DNA from: a virus
Virus record (IMG/VR): IMGVR_UViG_3300028581_000011
Span: 62,001 to 126,000 of that record
Reading direction: 5' to 3' (one strand)
DNA: 64,000 bases
The position numbers and the translations under genes are program-made. Positions 8,706-17,111 of the stretch are shown here, piece by piece (the first letter of the stretch is position 1; each line of letters starts with the position of its first letter). The notes below the pieces were generated by a model. That model was not told where the DNA came from. It searched no databases and worked only from the letters and a program-made list of their open reading frames with translations.

Positions 8706-9665
8706 TCAGTTCTCGCCGTAACACACTGCCATGCCCTGCATATTCACAGCCACGGTTATCGTAGCCGTTACAGGGTCGAACTCTATCTGTACACCGTCGC
8801 CGCCTACCAATGAGATAGTCCTGCCGCCCACACCATTGACGGTACGCAGGACTTCGTTACACATAGGACTACCATCGAGTGTAGAGGCAAACTCTGGAGC
8901 CTGTTCTAGCTGAAATACAGGCTGTTGCTCACACGGGCTTACCTTATCGTTGTCTACGTCAGCGCTGACCGTGATGCTGTTATCAACAGAGTTCAGCTCT
9001 AGCCTGCAATAGATGCCCTCCTGCAGTCGAAGATCACCACACATGCCTATCTGTCGTGGCCATATGTCTTGAGGCGTTACTGGCCATACGACAGCAGAGC
9101 AATCTTCATCAGTTTCAAATCGTGTCCTATCCTCGTTAGCTATGCTGACACTGCGAGCGTAACTTGCCACAAGATTCTGAACTACACCAGGCTCTATGAT
9201 CATGGTGCCTGTCAGGCTGTTACCGTCTGTCAGCAGCGCTGCCAACTCGGCAAGATTACCAAAGACAACGAACCCTTCCCAGCGTACGTCGTCTATCGTA
9301 TCGCCGGTCGATAGGACAGATTCTGAGATCTCTAGCGGCACAACCTCAGAGACAGGCTCTTCTTCGTCAGTGTCAGCTTCGACAAATACAGGCACGTACA
9401 CTGGATCAGAAAGACTTCGGCTAACTTGGAACACACCTTCGTTGAGCCCAGGTGCGTCCGAGTAGAAGCTGAATACAAACGTATCACCGGTGCGTGCTAC
9501 GCTTGCCAGCCATATGCTATGAACAGCGCTGTCAAATTCCGATAAGACACCAGCTATAAAGCCTGCGTCCACTATCGTTGAATCCGGCACGAAACATGAC
9601 GACACTTCTGTGAAAGGCCATGTTCGATTTGCGTTGGTGTTATACCAGCCGGCTTGTGCTTGCAT
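8706..9665 (-). CDS. Fibre/baseplate paralogue with N-x-x-R-x-W-P-F motif
   Basis: This 319-aa protein opens with GWYNTNANRTWPF, the same N-terminal signature (N-x-x-R-x-(Y/W)-P-(F/L)) as the genes at 10997 and 19354. Near the C-terminus it has RTVNGVGGRTISLVGGDGVQ, which matches RNVNGIRPDANGRLTLLGS in the 19354 protein. These shared ends argue for a duplicated family of virion proteins, with the N-terminus docking to a common site and the C-terminus forming a beta-structured tip. No published family name is assigned. Confidence 0.7.
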   Translation of the reverse strand: MQAQAGWYNTNANRTWPFTEVSSCFVPDSTIVDAGFIAGVLSEFDSAVHSIWLASVARTGDTFVFSFYSDAPGLNEGVFQVSRSLSDPVYVPVFVEADTDEEEPVSEVVPLEISESVLSTGDTIDDVRWEGFVVFGNLAELAALLTDGNSLTGTMIIEPGVVQNLVASYARSVSIANEDRTRFETDEDCSAVVWPVTPQDIWPRQIGMCGDLRLQEGIYCRLELNSVDNSITVSADVDNDKVSPCEQQPVFQLEQAPEFASTLDGSPMCNEVLRTVNGVGGRTISLVGGDGVQIEFDPVTATITVAVNMQGMAVCYGEN

Positions 9666-9675
9666 TGCAGAAGTC

Positions 9676-10503
9676 TCACCGAATGCTGTTTAGCTTTTCG
9701 CCCACAACCTCAATAAGTAACCCCTGCGCTGTAGAGCGGATACGCAGGATGCTATCTTCAGCGTCCTGATTGCCTACAGTGAGCTTGAAGTCGCCGTATT
9801 GATCCGGAGAACATACAAGGCTTCTCGACGCATCTTTGACAGTGATGGTCTTGATATGCCTAGGTGCAACAAATAGCCCTGTACCTAGTCGCCTGTTGAA
9901 TAACGGATCACCAACAACGTCTATACGAATCGCGCTCAACACCTGTCGGGCCGTACCACCCACACCTGCAGGTATTACAGCCTCCTGCGCAGACAATACA
10001 ATCCCAGCGCCGCCAACAAACCAGACATCGCCTGTTACCAACGTACCGTCATCCAGTAAGAAACCACGCAGGCCTATTTCTGGTGTAGGTATGCAGCAGC
10101 TGGCAACGAACTCAGTTTGATCTTGCTCAAAGCTGAATGCACCAGTACCCCAGGTCTGGAAAATGGCTAGCCTGTTGGCCTCAGATACTAGCACACCTGC
10201 AGCTCGTCCGTAGTAGTCGAACAATGGCAATACGTCAGGCGGGCTCAACAGTGTGAAGCTGCCGTAGGCTCTAGTGGCTGTAGTTGAATCACCAATAACG
10301 ATGCGAACTTCCTGCTGCGTCACAACCACCTGCGATAAATACAAACCGACAGTTCCGCCTACTGGATGCAGTGCAGCATCCAGAAACGTTGTCTCTGGTA
10401 TAAAGACACCGCCGTCATTAACCAATGTGGCCTTATCAGAGAACGGGTACTTGGTGTTCTCTAACGACGGACGGAACTCGGGTTGTAGTATGCGCTCACT
10501 CAT
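9676..10503 (-). CDS. Fibre/baseplate paralogue with Y-P-F motif
   Basis: This 275-aa protein starts with PSLENTKYPFSDKATL followed by G-V-F-I-P, which aligns with the N-terminal motif of the neighbouring 'N-x-x-R-x-YPF' proteins although the arginine is replaced by lysine. The rest is a beta-rich chain with a Cys pair (SCC) in the middle. It overlaps the upstream acidic gene by four bases. I infer a structural role in the tail tip from family and position. Confidence 0.65.
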   Translation of the reverse strand: MSERILQPEFRPSLENTKYPFSDKATLVNDGGVFIPETTFLDAALHPVGGTVGLYLSQVVVTQQEVRIVIGDSTTATRAYGSFTLLSPPDVLPLFDYYGRAAGVLVSEANRLAIFQTWGTGAFSFEQDQTEFVASCCIPTPEIGLRGFLLDDGTLVTGDVWFVGGAGIVLSAQEAVIPAGVGGTARQVLSAIRIDVVGDPLFNRRLGTGLFVAPRHIKTITVKDASRSLVCSPDQYGDFKLTVGNQDAEDSILRIRSTAQGLLIEVVGEKLNSIR

Positions 10504-10988
10504 GCAAATCGCAGGCGTTTGCGAATCTGGGCAGACCTAGCGGCCCTGGTAGTGTCCACAACAGCAACCGCAGGCTTGAAACACAGCCCGTACCTGGCAG
10601 CCCAGACCTCAATGTCTTTGACATTGTCGGCAGTAAGCGGCCCGTGCGGTTTGATGAGCTTGGCAGGATCAGTGGCCAATAGAGCCGATATGGACTCAAT
10701 GCCAGTCTCCCAGACTGCATTACGAGTTGCAGCCGTCACCGTTCGAAGCATATCGTCCCACAGCTTGTTGATGTCGCCCGGCGGCACAGGCTCACCCGGT
10801 TCATCTTCGACATCGTATGCATCCTCTTCCTCAGCCGGCTCATCATCAGCCTCATCAGCCTCTTCGTCCGCAGCAGCTTGTAGCTCGTTTCGCAACGAGT
10901 CTATAGCGTTGGCAGCGGCCTCAGCTTGATCTTCGTCAACGGGCTGTTCAGGATAGCCTTCTTCAAAATCATCTTCTTCAATTGGCAT
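10500..10988 (-). CDS. Acidic protein with helical C-terminal domain, 162 aa
   Basis: The first 75 residues are extremely acidic and low in complexity (many Asp, Glu and Ala). The C-terminal half is a compact helical segment with an SAxLxTDPAKLIKPHG-x-x-T stretch. That stretch resembles helix-hairpin-helix or SAP-like small folds used for DNA or protein contact. An acidic tail fused to such a fold may be an assembly chaperone. It overlaps its downstream neighbour by four bases, consistent with co-assembly with the fibre proteins. Confidence 0.6.
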   Translation of the reverse strand: MPIEEDDFEEGYPEQPVDEDQAEAAANAIDSLRNELQAAADEEADEADDEPAEEEDAYDVEDEPGEPVPPGDINKLWDDMLRTVTAATRNAVWETGIESISALLATDPAKLIKPHGPLTADNVKDIEVWAARYGLCFKPAVAVVDTTRAARSAQIRKRLRFA

Positions 10989-10996
10989 ATGTACCT

Positions 10997-12664
10997 CTAC
11001 GTGTAAACAAGGTCGCCGCTGTTGGTGAAGACAAATCTGTCAAATATTGTGGTGGCCTTGTAACTCTCTACACCAAAGCGGCTAAGACTACCGTCCCAGG
11101 CTACAGCTGTCGGATCTACGCTACAAAGCAAAGCGCCAGTTCCTGCATTACGCACATAAGCCACCACCCAGCTGTAATTGGGATCTTCTGAAGGATAGCA
11201 GGCAACGACAACTCTGTACAGCGTATCCAGCGCCATCGCGGGCAACGCCGTGAAGTTCAAAACCGATAACTGGCCTTGGCTACGTACCATCAAAACCAGT
11301 CCACGGGTTCCAACATAAAACCCGTCCCAATCCATTGTCACTTGTATCCAGCGATAGTCATCATCGACAGACTGTATGCCGAATACAACACTGCCGTTGT
11401 TTAGCGTGTTGTTGATGTCATTGGTAAGCCGCATGTCCACAACAACTTTGCGGTAATAGGCCGTATCTAGCGGCAGATTCCTGTAGGCCAGATTACGGAC
11501 GCTAAGCTGTGTTGCTTGTATCGTGCCGCTTACGACAGAGTAACCTCCTAGCAGCGTTGTCCAGCCCACCAGGGAGGAAAGGTTATCAACCAAGGGCAGC
11601 GCCGGGTCTTCCTCTGTCTCCTCCACCTCTGAGTCAATGACGAAGGGATCTAGCTCTTCTTCATCGATGATAGTGATGGACTCGTCGGATATGGACACAC
11701 ACAGGTCTTCGTACTCGTTGGGCAGCGTGCCGTCGTCGGTAGGTAGACGAGCAGCTGTAACACACATGTCGCCAAGCCCTAGGCCGCAGTCAACAATGAC
11801 GCCGCACACATCTTCCGTGCTGACAAGTTCGCCATCGTTGTCCAGAAAGGCCTCCCGGTGTACGTCAGTGATAACACCACAGCCTGTGAACTCGATGGTA
11901 ATATTGCCGCTGCAGTCTGGTGTGACGGTGCCAATAGCTTCAACAGGTATCGGATCGCCGCATGTGTTGCTCTCAGGCCTGTCACCGCACGGACCTTTGT
12001 AGATATCAAAGACATTACGCTGCTGGCTGTTGTCGGTATTCTTGAGCCTAATGACAATAGCCTCACGCGTTGCAGGGCTCTCGCTGTCACATAGATCGCT
12101 AGCAACCGGCACATGCCCAGGTATCTCGACACACTCGCGAACTATCTCTATGTCATCGCCGCCTATGAGTTTGACAATACCGGTCAAAGCTGTTGATACA
12201 CCTAGCTTGCCAAACGACTGAATTGGCAAGTCACGGTAGGCTTTGGCAATTCTAGGCAGCAGTTGTGCCTGGCCTACAGAGGAGCAACGCCATGTACGCA
12301 GACCGGACTCTGTTATGTTGTCGCCAAACACTATCCAGCCGCCGACACCGGCAGCCAGTGGTGTGAGCGCATACTGCTTGTCCTGCATAAACGGACGCAG
12401 TATCCGTATAGCAGCCAACGGCACTGGTGTTGAGGGCGCAGTCAGACTATCTACGCCCAGTATCACTGCGCTTACAACAGAGGCGCCAACGGTTATGCCA
12501 CTGACATAGGCGTATCTTGCCAACGACCGTGGAAAGCAGATATGCAGATCAGAGATGATATTGGTAGGAATGCTGACGCCGGCATCGTCCACTAGCGACG
12601 CTAGTTCATCAAACGGATAGCACCGTTGCTGATTAAGCGAGTACCATGCCACATTTCTAGACAT
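10997..12664 (-). CDS. Fibre protein: YPF-type N-terminus, lectin-like C-terminus
   Basis: This 555-aa protein begins WYSLNQQRCYPFDELASLVDD, the fullest form of the shared N-terminal motif. The middle has Cys-containing beta segments, then an acidic linker (about residues 330-350). The last 200 residues (from about LVGWTTLLGGYSVVSG) have the strand pattern of concanavalin A/LamG-like jelly rolls and end in a FDRFVFTNSG strand. I read it as a baseplate-attached fibre with a glycan-binding tip. Confidence 0.7.
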   Translation of the reverse strand: MSRNVAWYSLNQQRCYPFDELASLVDDAGVSIPTNIISDLHICFPRSLARYAYVSGITVGASVVSAVILGVDSLTAPSTPVPLAAIRILRPFMQDKQYALTPLAAGVGGWIVFGDNITESGLRTWRCSSVGQAQLLPRIAKAYRDLPIQSFGKLGVSTALTGIVKLIGGDDIEIVRECVEIPGHVPVASDLCDSESPATREAIVIRLKNTDNSQQRNVFDIYKGPCGDRPESNTCGDPIPVEAIGTVTPDCSGNITIEFTGCGVITDVHREAFLDNDGELVSTEDVCGVIVDCGLGLGDMCVTAARLPTDDGTLPNEYEDLCVSISDESITIIDEEELDPFVIDSEVEETEEDPALPLVDNLSSLVGWTTLLGGYSVVSGTIQATQLSVRNLAYRNLPLDTAYYRKVVVDMRLTNDINNTLNNGSVVFGIQSVDDDYRWIQVTMDWDGFYVGTRGLVLMVRSQGQLSVLNFTALPAMALDTLYRVVVACYPSEDPNYSWVVAYVRNAGTGALLCSVDPTAVAWDGSLSRFGVESYKATTIFDRFVFTNSGDLVYT

Positions 12665-12672
12665 CAGCGCAC

Positions 12673-14181
12673 CTAACCTGTCAGATAGCCTTGAGCTGTA
12701 GCCGGTTCAGTTACAAGCCGATACTGTAGCGATTCTGCACCCGGCCCGACCCCAGGCTGATAGCCAGGAACAAGTGAGCCATACGCATTGATGACAGGGT
12801 TAGGCACAGCGTAAGCATCTACAGATATGCCAACCGTGGCTGGAAACGAGCCTGCAGCCGGTATAAGACCTAGGTTGATGTAAGGCATGCTATAGGGATC
12901 AACACGAGCTGCCACAAATCTGAAGTACGGCCACGAACCCTCCGGCGTTGCCATAGAATACTGTGACACACGTTCTATGCTGGCCCAGTCATCACCGTAA
13001 TCTCCGGCGTACCAGATGTGATAGTCCGTGAGCGCGAAGCTGCAGCCAGACAGATCAATCTCAAACACCAAGTTGCGTATGCACTGCTGCGTATTGTTGC
13101 AGTAGGCTGCTGATAGCCACGCGTAGTTTGGTTGCTGCAGCTTGATCTCGGCTCGTAGTCGACGGTTATTTCGGCATGATAGCTGTGCATTCCAGCGAGC
13201 TACGTTAGTTGCATAGATGTCTCGCACTGATTGCGCTCGGGCTACCATGTCTGCATAACGATCACGTAGCTTCCTGATGGCCTCGTAGCAGGCCAGGAAG
13301 TCATCGCACTCGCAACACGGCCCACAGTCGTTGTACAGCTGCAGCGTCGCCCCTCTGATTTCAACTTGCCTAGGGTCAGCTGAAAGCAGCGTGCGTATAG
13401 GCTGCTGCGCACGATAACAAGGATCCAAGTCTATTTTGAAGTTACCTCGTGCATCGCCTTCCGCTGAGTTGAGCTGCCGCAGGTAAACACTGTCTTCGCT
13501 GCAGTCGGCTGGATAACGTCCAGCACCCGCACCGGGTGTTGCGTGCAGCGTCAGTTTATTGCTGACTCGCAACGGCTGTGAGGCATAGCCAAATTCATTC
13601 GGCGGTGTATCAACAAGATCTACGGAGCTGGCTGTTAGGTCCAGCTTAGTGTTGTAGCCGCCACGCAGGACAACATTGCCAAAGACTGCCGTGCTGCCGA
13701 TCTTAATGCTTCTGAGATCTGGCAGTACTTCTGAGCAAACACGCTCGTCTAACTGGCCTGTAGTGGGCTCGATGTATTGGTCATACGTTATGACAGTCTC
13801 GTCATCGGCCCACTCAAGGAAGACAACAAGCCTAAGAATGGTCTGACCAAGGCTCCACTGCAAGATACGAAAGCGTGTACCCCAGTCGTTACTGCTGAAC
13901 TCATCAGCTAGCAAGCTATTGAATACAACAACACCATTGGCGTCACTTATCTGGACGTCATACGTGTGCACCGGTGTAATGGGCACTGTGACGACCTGAT
14001 CGCCAAAGCCGTACAGCCAATCGATCTTGAAGGGACGTTGTAACTGATGCCCATCATCACTGTAGGCTAGATAGGCGTCTGCTATAAGCTGCTTGATATC
14101 GGCCGACGGCGCTACAAACGGGTAGTCGCTGCCGCTGAACGGCTGAATAACACCGATGCCCTGTCTGCCGAGTGTTGTCAT
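12673..14181 (-). CDS. Predicted baseplate/fibre protein, 502 aa
   Basis: The N-terminus (GVIQPFSGSDYPFVAPSADI) is a divergent relative of the Y-P-F motif in the neighbouring fibre genes. A beta-rich part follows, then a helical segment with a CGPCCECDDFLACYEAIRKLRD cluster near residues 290-312 and a coiled-coil-like stretch. A second beta region closes the chain. The Cys cluster may bind metal or form disulfides. It lies four bases downstream of the glycosyltransferase-methyltransferase fusion. The exact role is unknown. Confidence 0.6.
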   Translation of the reverse strand: MTTLGRQGIGVIQPFSGSDYPFVAPSADIKQLIADAYLAYSDDGHQLQRPFKIDWLYGFGDQVVTVPITPVHTYDVQISDANGVVVFNSLLADEFSSNDWGTRFRILQWSLGQTILRLVVFLEWADDETVITYDQYIEPTTGQLDERVCSEVLPDLRSIKIGSTAVFGNVVLRGGYNTKLDLTASSVDLVDTPPNEFGYASQPLRVSNKLTLHATPGAGAGRYPADCSEDSVYLRQLNSAEGDARGNFKIDLDPCYRAQQPIRTLLSADPRQVEIRGATLQLYNDCGPCCECDDFLACYEAIRKLRDRYADMVARAQSVRDIYATNVARWNAQLSCRNNRRLRAEIKLQQPNYAWLSAAYCNNTQQCIRNLVFEIDLSGCSFALTDYHIWYAGDYGDDWASIERVSQYSMATPEGSWPYFRFVAARVDPYSMPYINLGLIPAAGSFPATVGISVDAYAVPNPVINAYGSLVPGYQPGVGPGAESLQYRLVTEPATAQGYLTG

Positions 14182-14185
14182 ATAG

Positions 14186-15442
14186 CTATATGGTTACTAG
14201 GCCTGGTGTACGTCCTGAGAACTTCAGAAGATTGGCACGCACATACGGGATGTTGTTGAGCTCGTGCCATGGAGACGGGAAGTAGTTGTACTTACGCACC
14301 TCTTGGAACTTCACTGGAGTGCCTATGAAGCGTGCCTGCTCGGCATGAGTCCAATACAGAAACGAATTGGCATTCCAGAAGCTGCAATGTGTCGGATCTT
14401 GAAACGCACCACGACCATCCGTGCTCGGTGTATCGCTTAACAACCAGCCGTTGGGCGCTAGACAGCGATAGATCTCTCGCATGGTGACCAGTGGATCGCG
14501 CAGGTGCTCAAGAGCGTCACTGGCACGGAATACACCAACAGACCCATCAGGGAATGGCCACGGTGCGCAATTAAGGTCACGCTGTATGACACCCGGCGCT
14601 GGAAGTAGATCGATGCCCGTGAATTGCGCAGCCGGCAAGGGACCACTGCACAGGTCAATAGCTTCCAACGAATTGTCCCGACACCAGCGCATAACCAATT
14701 CTGGCAGGTAGTGATCGCACATACCTACCGTGCCCTTCTGTATCCAATCATTCAGCTCCAGCCCTGCTGAGCTATTCTCGTCATGGTGATGCTGTATGTA
14801 CAGACACTTGTCGATGTGGCGTACGTTACCAGACACGTATGTGCGGCATAGAAGGTCTTGATCATCTAGCGCCGGCAGCAGCGGATCGTGTCCCATTATC
14901 GTGTTGTAAAACGAGCTACGCCAAGCTCTGACATGGTTGGGCGCATACCATATGCGCGAGAAAGACGCAGGCGATGGTGGAAACGCAACAGCCTCCGCAA
15001 GCGCACGGCCTTCCCACTCAAACTGACGATACTGCCAGCCATGCTCGCTAGGGTACAACACAGGGCTGCCATCTTGATTGACGTCACACCAGTTCGAATA
15101 GACAAAATCGATGCCAGGTTCAAACGCCGCGTACAGCTCTGCCAGTGCATTTGGTGTCAGCTCATCATCGTGGTCGACTTCAACCAGGAATTCGCCAGAA
15201 GCTAGCTTACAGCAGAACTTCTTTAGCGAGCCTATACCTGTGTTTCCTGCCGCGTCAAAATCAATGCACTTTATGTGTTGACAACCGCTGGTCGCCAACA
15301 AGTTTCGAACATCGATTGCCTTGGCATCTTTGTTAGCAACGACAACCCACTCAAAGTCCTTGAATGTCTGTCGCGACAAGCTCTGCGCTAATCGCCGAAT
15401 ATTGGCAGGATTATGCGTAGGCGTAAAGATACTGAATCGCAT
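14186..15442 (-). CDS. Glycosyltransferase (GT2) fused to SAM-dependent methyltransferase
   Basis: The 418-aa chain starts as a GT-A family 2 enzyme: FSIFTPTHN near residue 3, then FLVEVDHDDELTPNALAELY near residues 84-103 with the acidic metal-binding DHDD. From about residue 255 it becomes a class I methyltransferase of the type 11 kind: IDLCSGP in the SAM-binding position, then FRASDALEHLRDPLVTMREIYRCLAPNGWLL. The fusion suggests a sugar is added and then methylated, capping the glycan. It sits between fibre genes and a radical SAM gene, so I infer virion protein decoration. Confidence 0.8.
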   Translation of the reverse strand: MRFSIFTPTHNPANIRRLAQSLSRQTFKDFEWVVVANKDAKAIDVRNLLATSGCQHIKCIDFDAAGNTGIGSLKKFCCKLASGEFLVEVDHDDELTPNALAELYAAFEPGIDFVYSNWCDVNQDGSPVLYPSEHGWQYRQFEWEGRALAEAVAFPPSPASFSRIWYAPNHVRAWRSSFYNTIMGHDPLLPALDDQDLLCRTYVSGNVRHIDKCLYIQHHHDENSSAGLELNDWIQKGTVGMCDHYLPELVMRWCRDNSLEAIDLCSGPLPAAQFTGIDLLPAPGVIQRDLNCAPWPFPDGSVGVFRASDALEHLRDPLVTMREIYRCLAPNGWLLSDTPSTDGRGAFQDPTHCSFWNANSFLYWTHAEQARFIGTPVKFQEVRKYNYFPSPWHELNNIPYVRANLLKFSGRTPGLVTI

Positions 15443-15469
15443 GATTTAACCCCTCAATGTTGTTGTCGG

Positions 15470-15904
15470 TCAGTCAGGATTGACTGATTCTTCCACACCT
15501 AGCGCAGCCTCAAGACCTGCGATAGTTGCTTCTGTAGCTGCGATAGCTGCAACGTCAGGCGTTGACGCCGCCTGCAGCTTAGCAAGAACAGCAGTGTAGT
15601 AGCTGTGATAGTAGATTTTGGCAGCAAGCTCGGTCACTGTCTGAAGCATAGCCGCGACAGCAGGAAACTTGATAGCCTCGGCGAAGATGTCATGAATAAG
15701 AACCTTCTTGGTCAGCTCGGAGTCCCAGGCAATTTCCTTGCTGGCAAAGTTATACGGCTGGAACATCAGGGACATCCGCTGTGTCAGTGGGTCTCGTTTC
15801 GACACACTTACAAGCATCGCCGTCAGATACAGCTCGTTGAACGTCTTGCTTTCGACCGCAGGCAGTACAGTCGCTTCGGCGCTCGGTATCGGCGTTAGGT
15901 CCAT
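15470..15904 (-). CDS. Hypothetical helical protein, 144 aa
   Basis: I choose ATG 15904 because GGAG lies six bases upstream. ATG 15916 is an alternative in the same frame. The protein is Ala-rich and helical, without cysteine. It contains a YYHSYYTAVLAKLQAA helix and an Ala/Thr-rich C-terminus. It overlaps the end of the radical SAM gene by 155 bases in another frame, which is unusual. It could be a partner or scaffold of that enzyme or an unrelated virion protein. Confidence 0.6.
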   Translation of the reverse strand: MDLTPIPSAEATVLPAVESKTFNELYLTAMLVSVSKRDPLTQRMSLMFQPYNFASKEIAWDSELTKKVLIHDIFAEAIKFPAVAAMLQTVTELAAKIYYHSYYTAVLAKLQAASTPDVAAIAATEATIAGLEAALGVEESVNPD

Positions 15905-17063
15905 TAGTGGCTCCATTCTTGTTTCTAGGCTTACGTTTAGGCACGTCACGATTTGGTCTTGAATCTAGGCTTGCTTGCCACCAGTTAGGATTCAACTCAC
16001 GAAGCTGTAGATCAATCCAATGTACAATCTTAGCCGACTCTTGCTTGAATCGACAGTATACAGGGTTGGGCTTTGACATGTCGCCCGTAGTCTTATAGTT
16101 GATATGATAGCAGCCGGAATCGCAACTACGTACAGCAACGCAGCCGGCACACATGGCTGGGCGTTCTAGGCTTACGACTTTGTGTAATCCACACTTTGCA
16201 ATGTTACCATAGCCTCTATCTTTGTAATCGAGTATCTCTCTTAGCGTTCCACGGCAGAACGGCCCATCAGCCGGTTCGCTGCTAAACCGATGACAAAGAT
16301 AGACATTGCCTTCGCAAGATACACAAGCCATGTTACGGCCAGCGCCGCAACCCATGCGGTGTATAAAATCATGCTGTTTTGACTTGAATGTAGCGCAAGC
16401 CCTATCAATCCAGAACAGGCGAAAGCCCTTACCGGTCTTTTTGAAGTCCTCTACAAACTCAATGCCCAGCTGCCACAGCTGTTGACAGAATATCTCTATG
16501 TTTTCAGCTGACCAGTCCGGATAGTAGTCGGGCTGTGGCGACATGCCTTTGACAAAGCCCAAGGACTGAAAGTAGTGCATAGACTCGATAATGTACTTGG
16601 CAGCCTGCGGTGCGATCGTACTGCGACGAGTCTTGCCATAGTCTTTCCACAACAGGGTGGCTTTGTTGTAGCGTTCTAGGGCTTTGACTCCTCGCCCATC
16701 TGCCACGGCAGCAGGACAGCCGTCCACAGACCGCTGCACACTCAGCTTATTACGTTTGCAGTATTCGAAGATCTCTACGTCGTCAGATAGGCCGTTACTC
16801 ATAACAGAAAAATGAGTTCCAGCCCCTCTTGATTTCAATGTGTCGACAAGATACTTAAGACTGTCAAACGCCAGCAAAGGTTCCCCGCCGTACAGCTGCA
16901 ACTTACCTAGACGACCGCGCATGGTTATCTCGATCACGTCGTCCAACACAGCCTTCGACATGTCTACATTGGTTTTATGCTGTCCGAGATAGCAATAAGG
17001 GCAGTCAAGATTGCATCGCCTGGTGAGCTCGATGTCTAGTGAACGAATGCCGGAAAAACCCAT
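15750..17063 (-). CDS. Radical SAM enzyme with SPASM-type C-terminal cluster domain
   Basis: This 437-aa protein has the radical SAM motif CNLDCPYC (C17, C21, C24) for a 4Fe-4S cluster, then GGEP near residue 59, which contacts SAM. From about residue 239 come cysteines at 239, 247, 250, 257, 270, 291, 305, 308, 314, 318 and 337, spaced as in SPASM domains of peptide- and protein-modifying enzymes (anSME, sactisynthases, PqqE). A basic, non-conserved-looking tail after 365 runs over the next gene. It lies 48 bases downstream of a Cys-rich collagen-like gene, with a palindrome between them. Substrate unknown. I infer that it modifies a virion protein. Confidence 0.85.
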   Translation of the reverse strand: MGFSGIRSLDIELTRRCNLDCPYCYLGQHKTNVDMSKAVLDDVIEITMRGRLGKLQLYGGEPLLAFDSLKYLVDTLKSRGAGTHFSVMSNGLSDDVEIFEYCKRNKLSVQRSVDGCPAAVADGRGVKALERYNKATLLWKDYGKTRRSTIAPQAAKYIIESMHYFQSLGFVKGMSPQPDYYPDWSAENIEIFCQQLWQLGIEFVEDFKKTGKGFRLFWIDRACATFKSKQHDFIHRMGCGAGRNMACVSCEGNVYLCHRFSSEPADGPFCRGTLREILDYKDRGYGNIAKCGLHKVVSLERPAMCAGCVAVRSCDSGCYHINYKTTGDMSKPNPVYCRFKQESAKIVHWIDLQLRELNPNWWQASLDSRPNRDVPKRKPRNKNGATNGPNADTERRSDCTACGRKQDVQRAVSDGDACKCVETRPTDTADVPDVPAV

Positions 17064-17074
17064 AAAACCCCTCC

Positions 17075-17100
17075 AGATTTAATTAGCGCTAATTACATCT
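17075..17100. promoter_or_regulatory. 26-bp palindrome, copy 1 (one mismatch)
   Basis: Core TAATTAGCGCTAATTA with near-complete flanking symmetry (AGAT...ATCT, mismatch at 17079/17096). It lies in the 48-base gap just before the radical SAM start. Other copies are at 28212, 42106 and 56846. There is no loop or T-run, so it looks like an operator for a dimeric protein rather than a terminator. Confidence 0.75.
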
Positions 17101-17111
17101 CCGCCGGGTCA

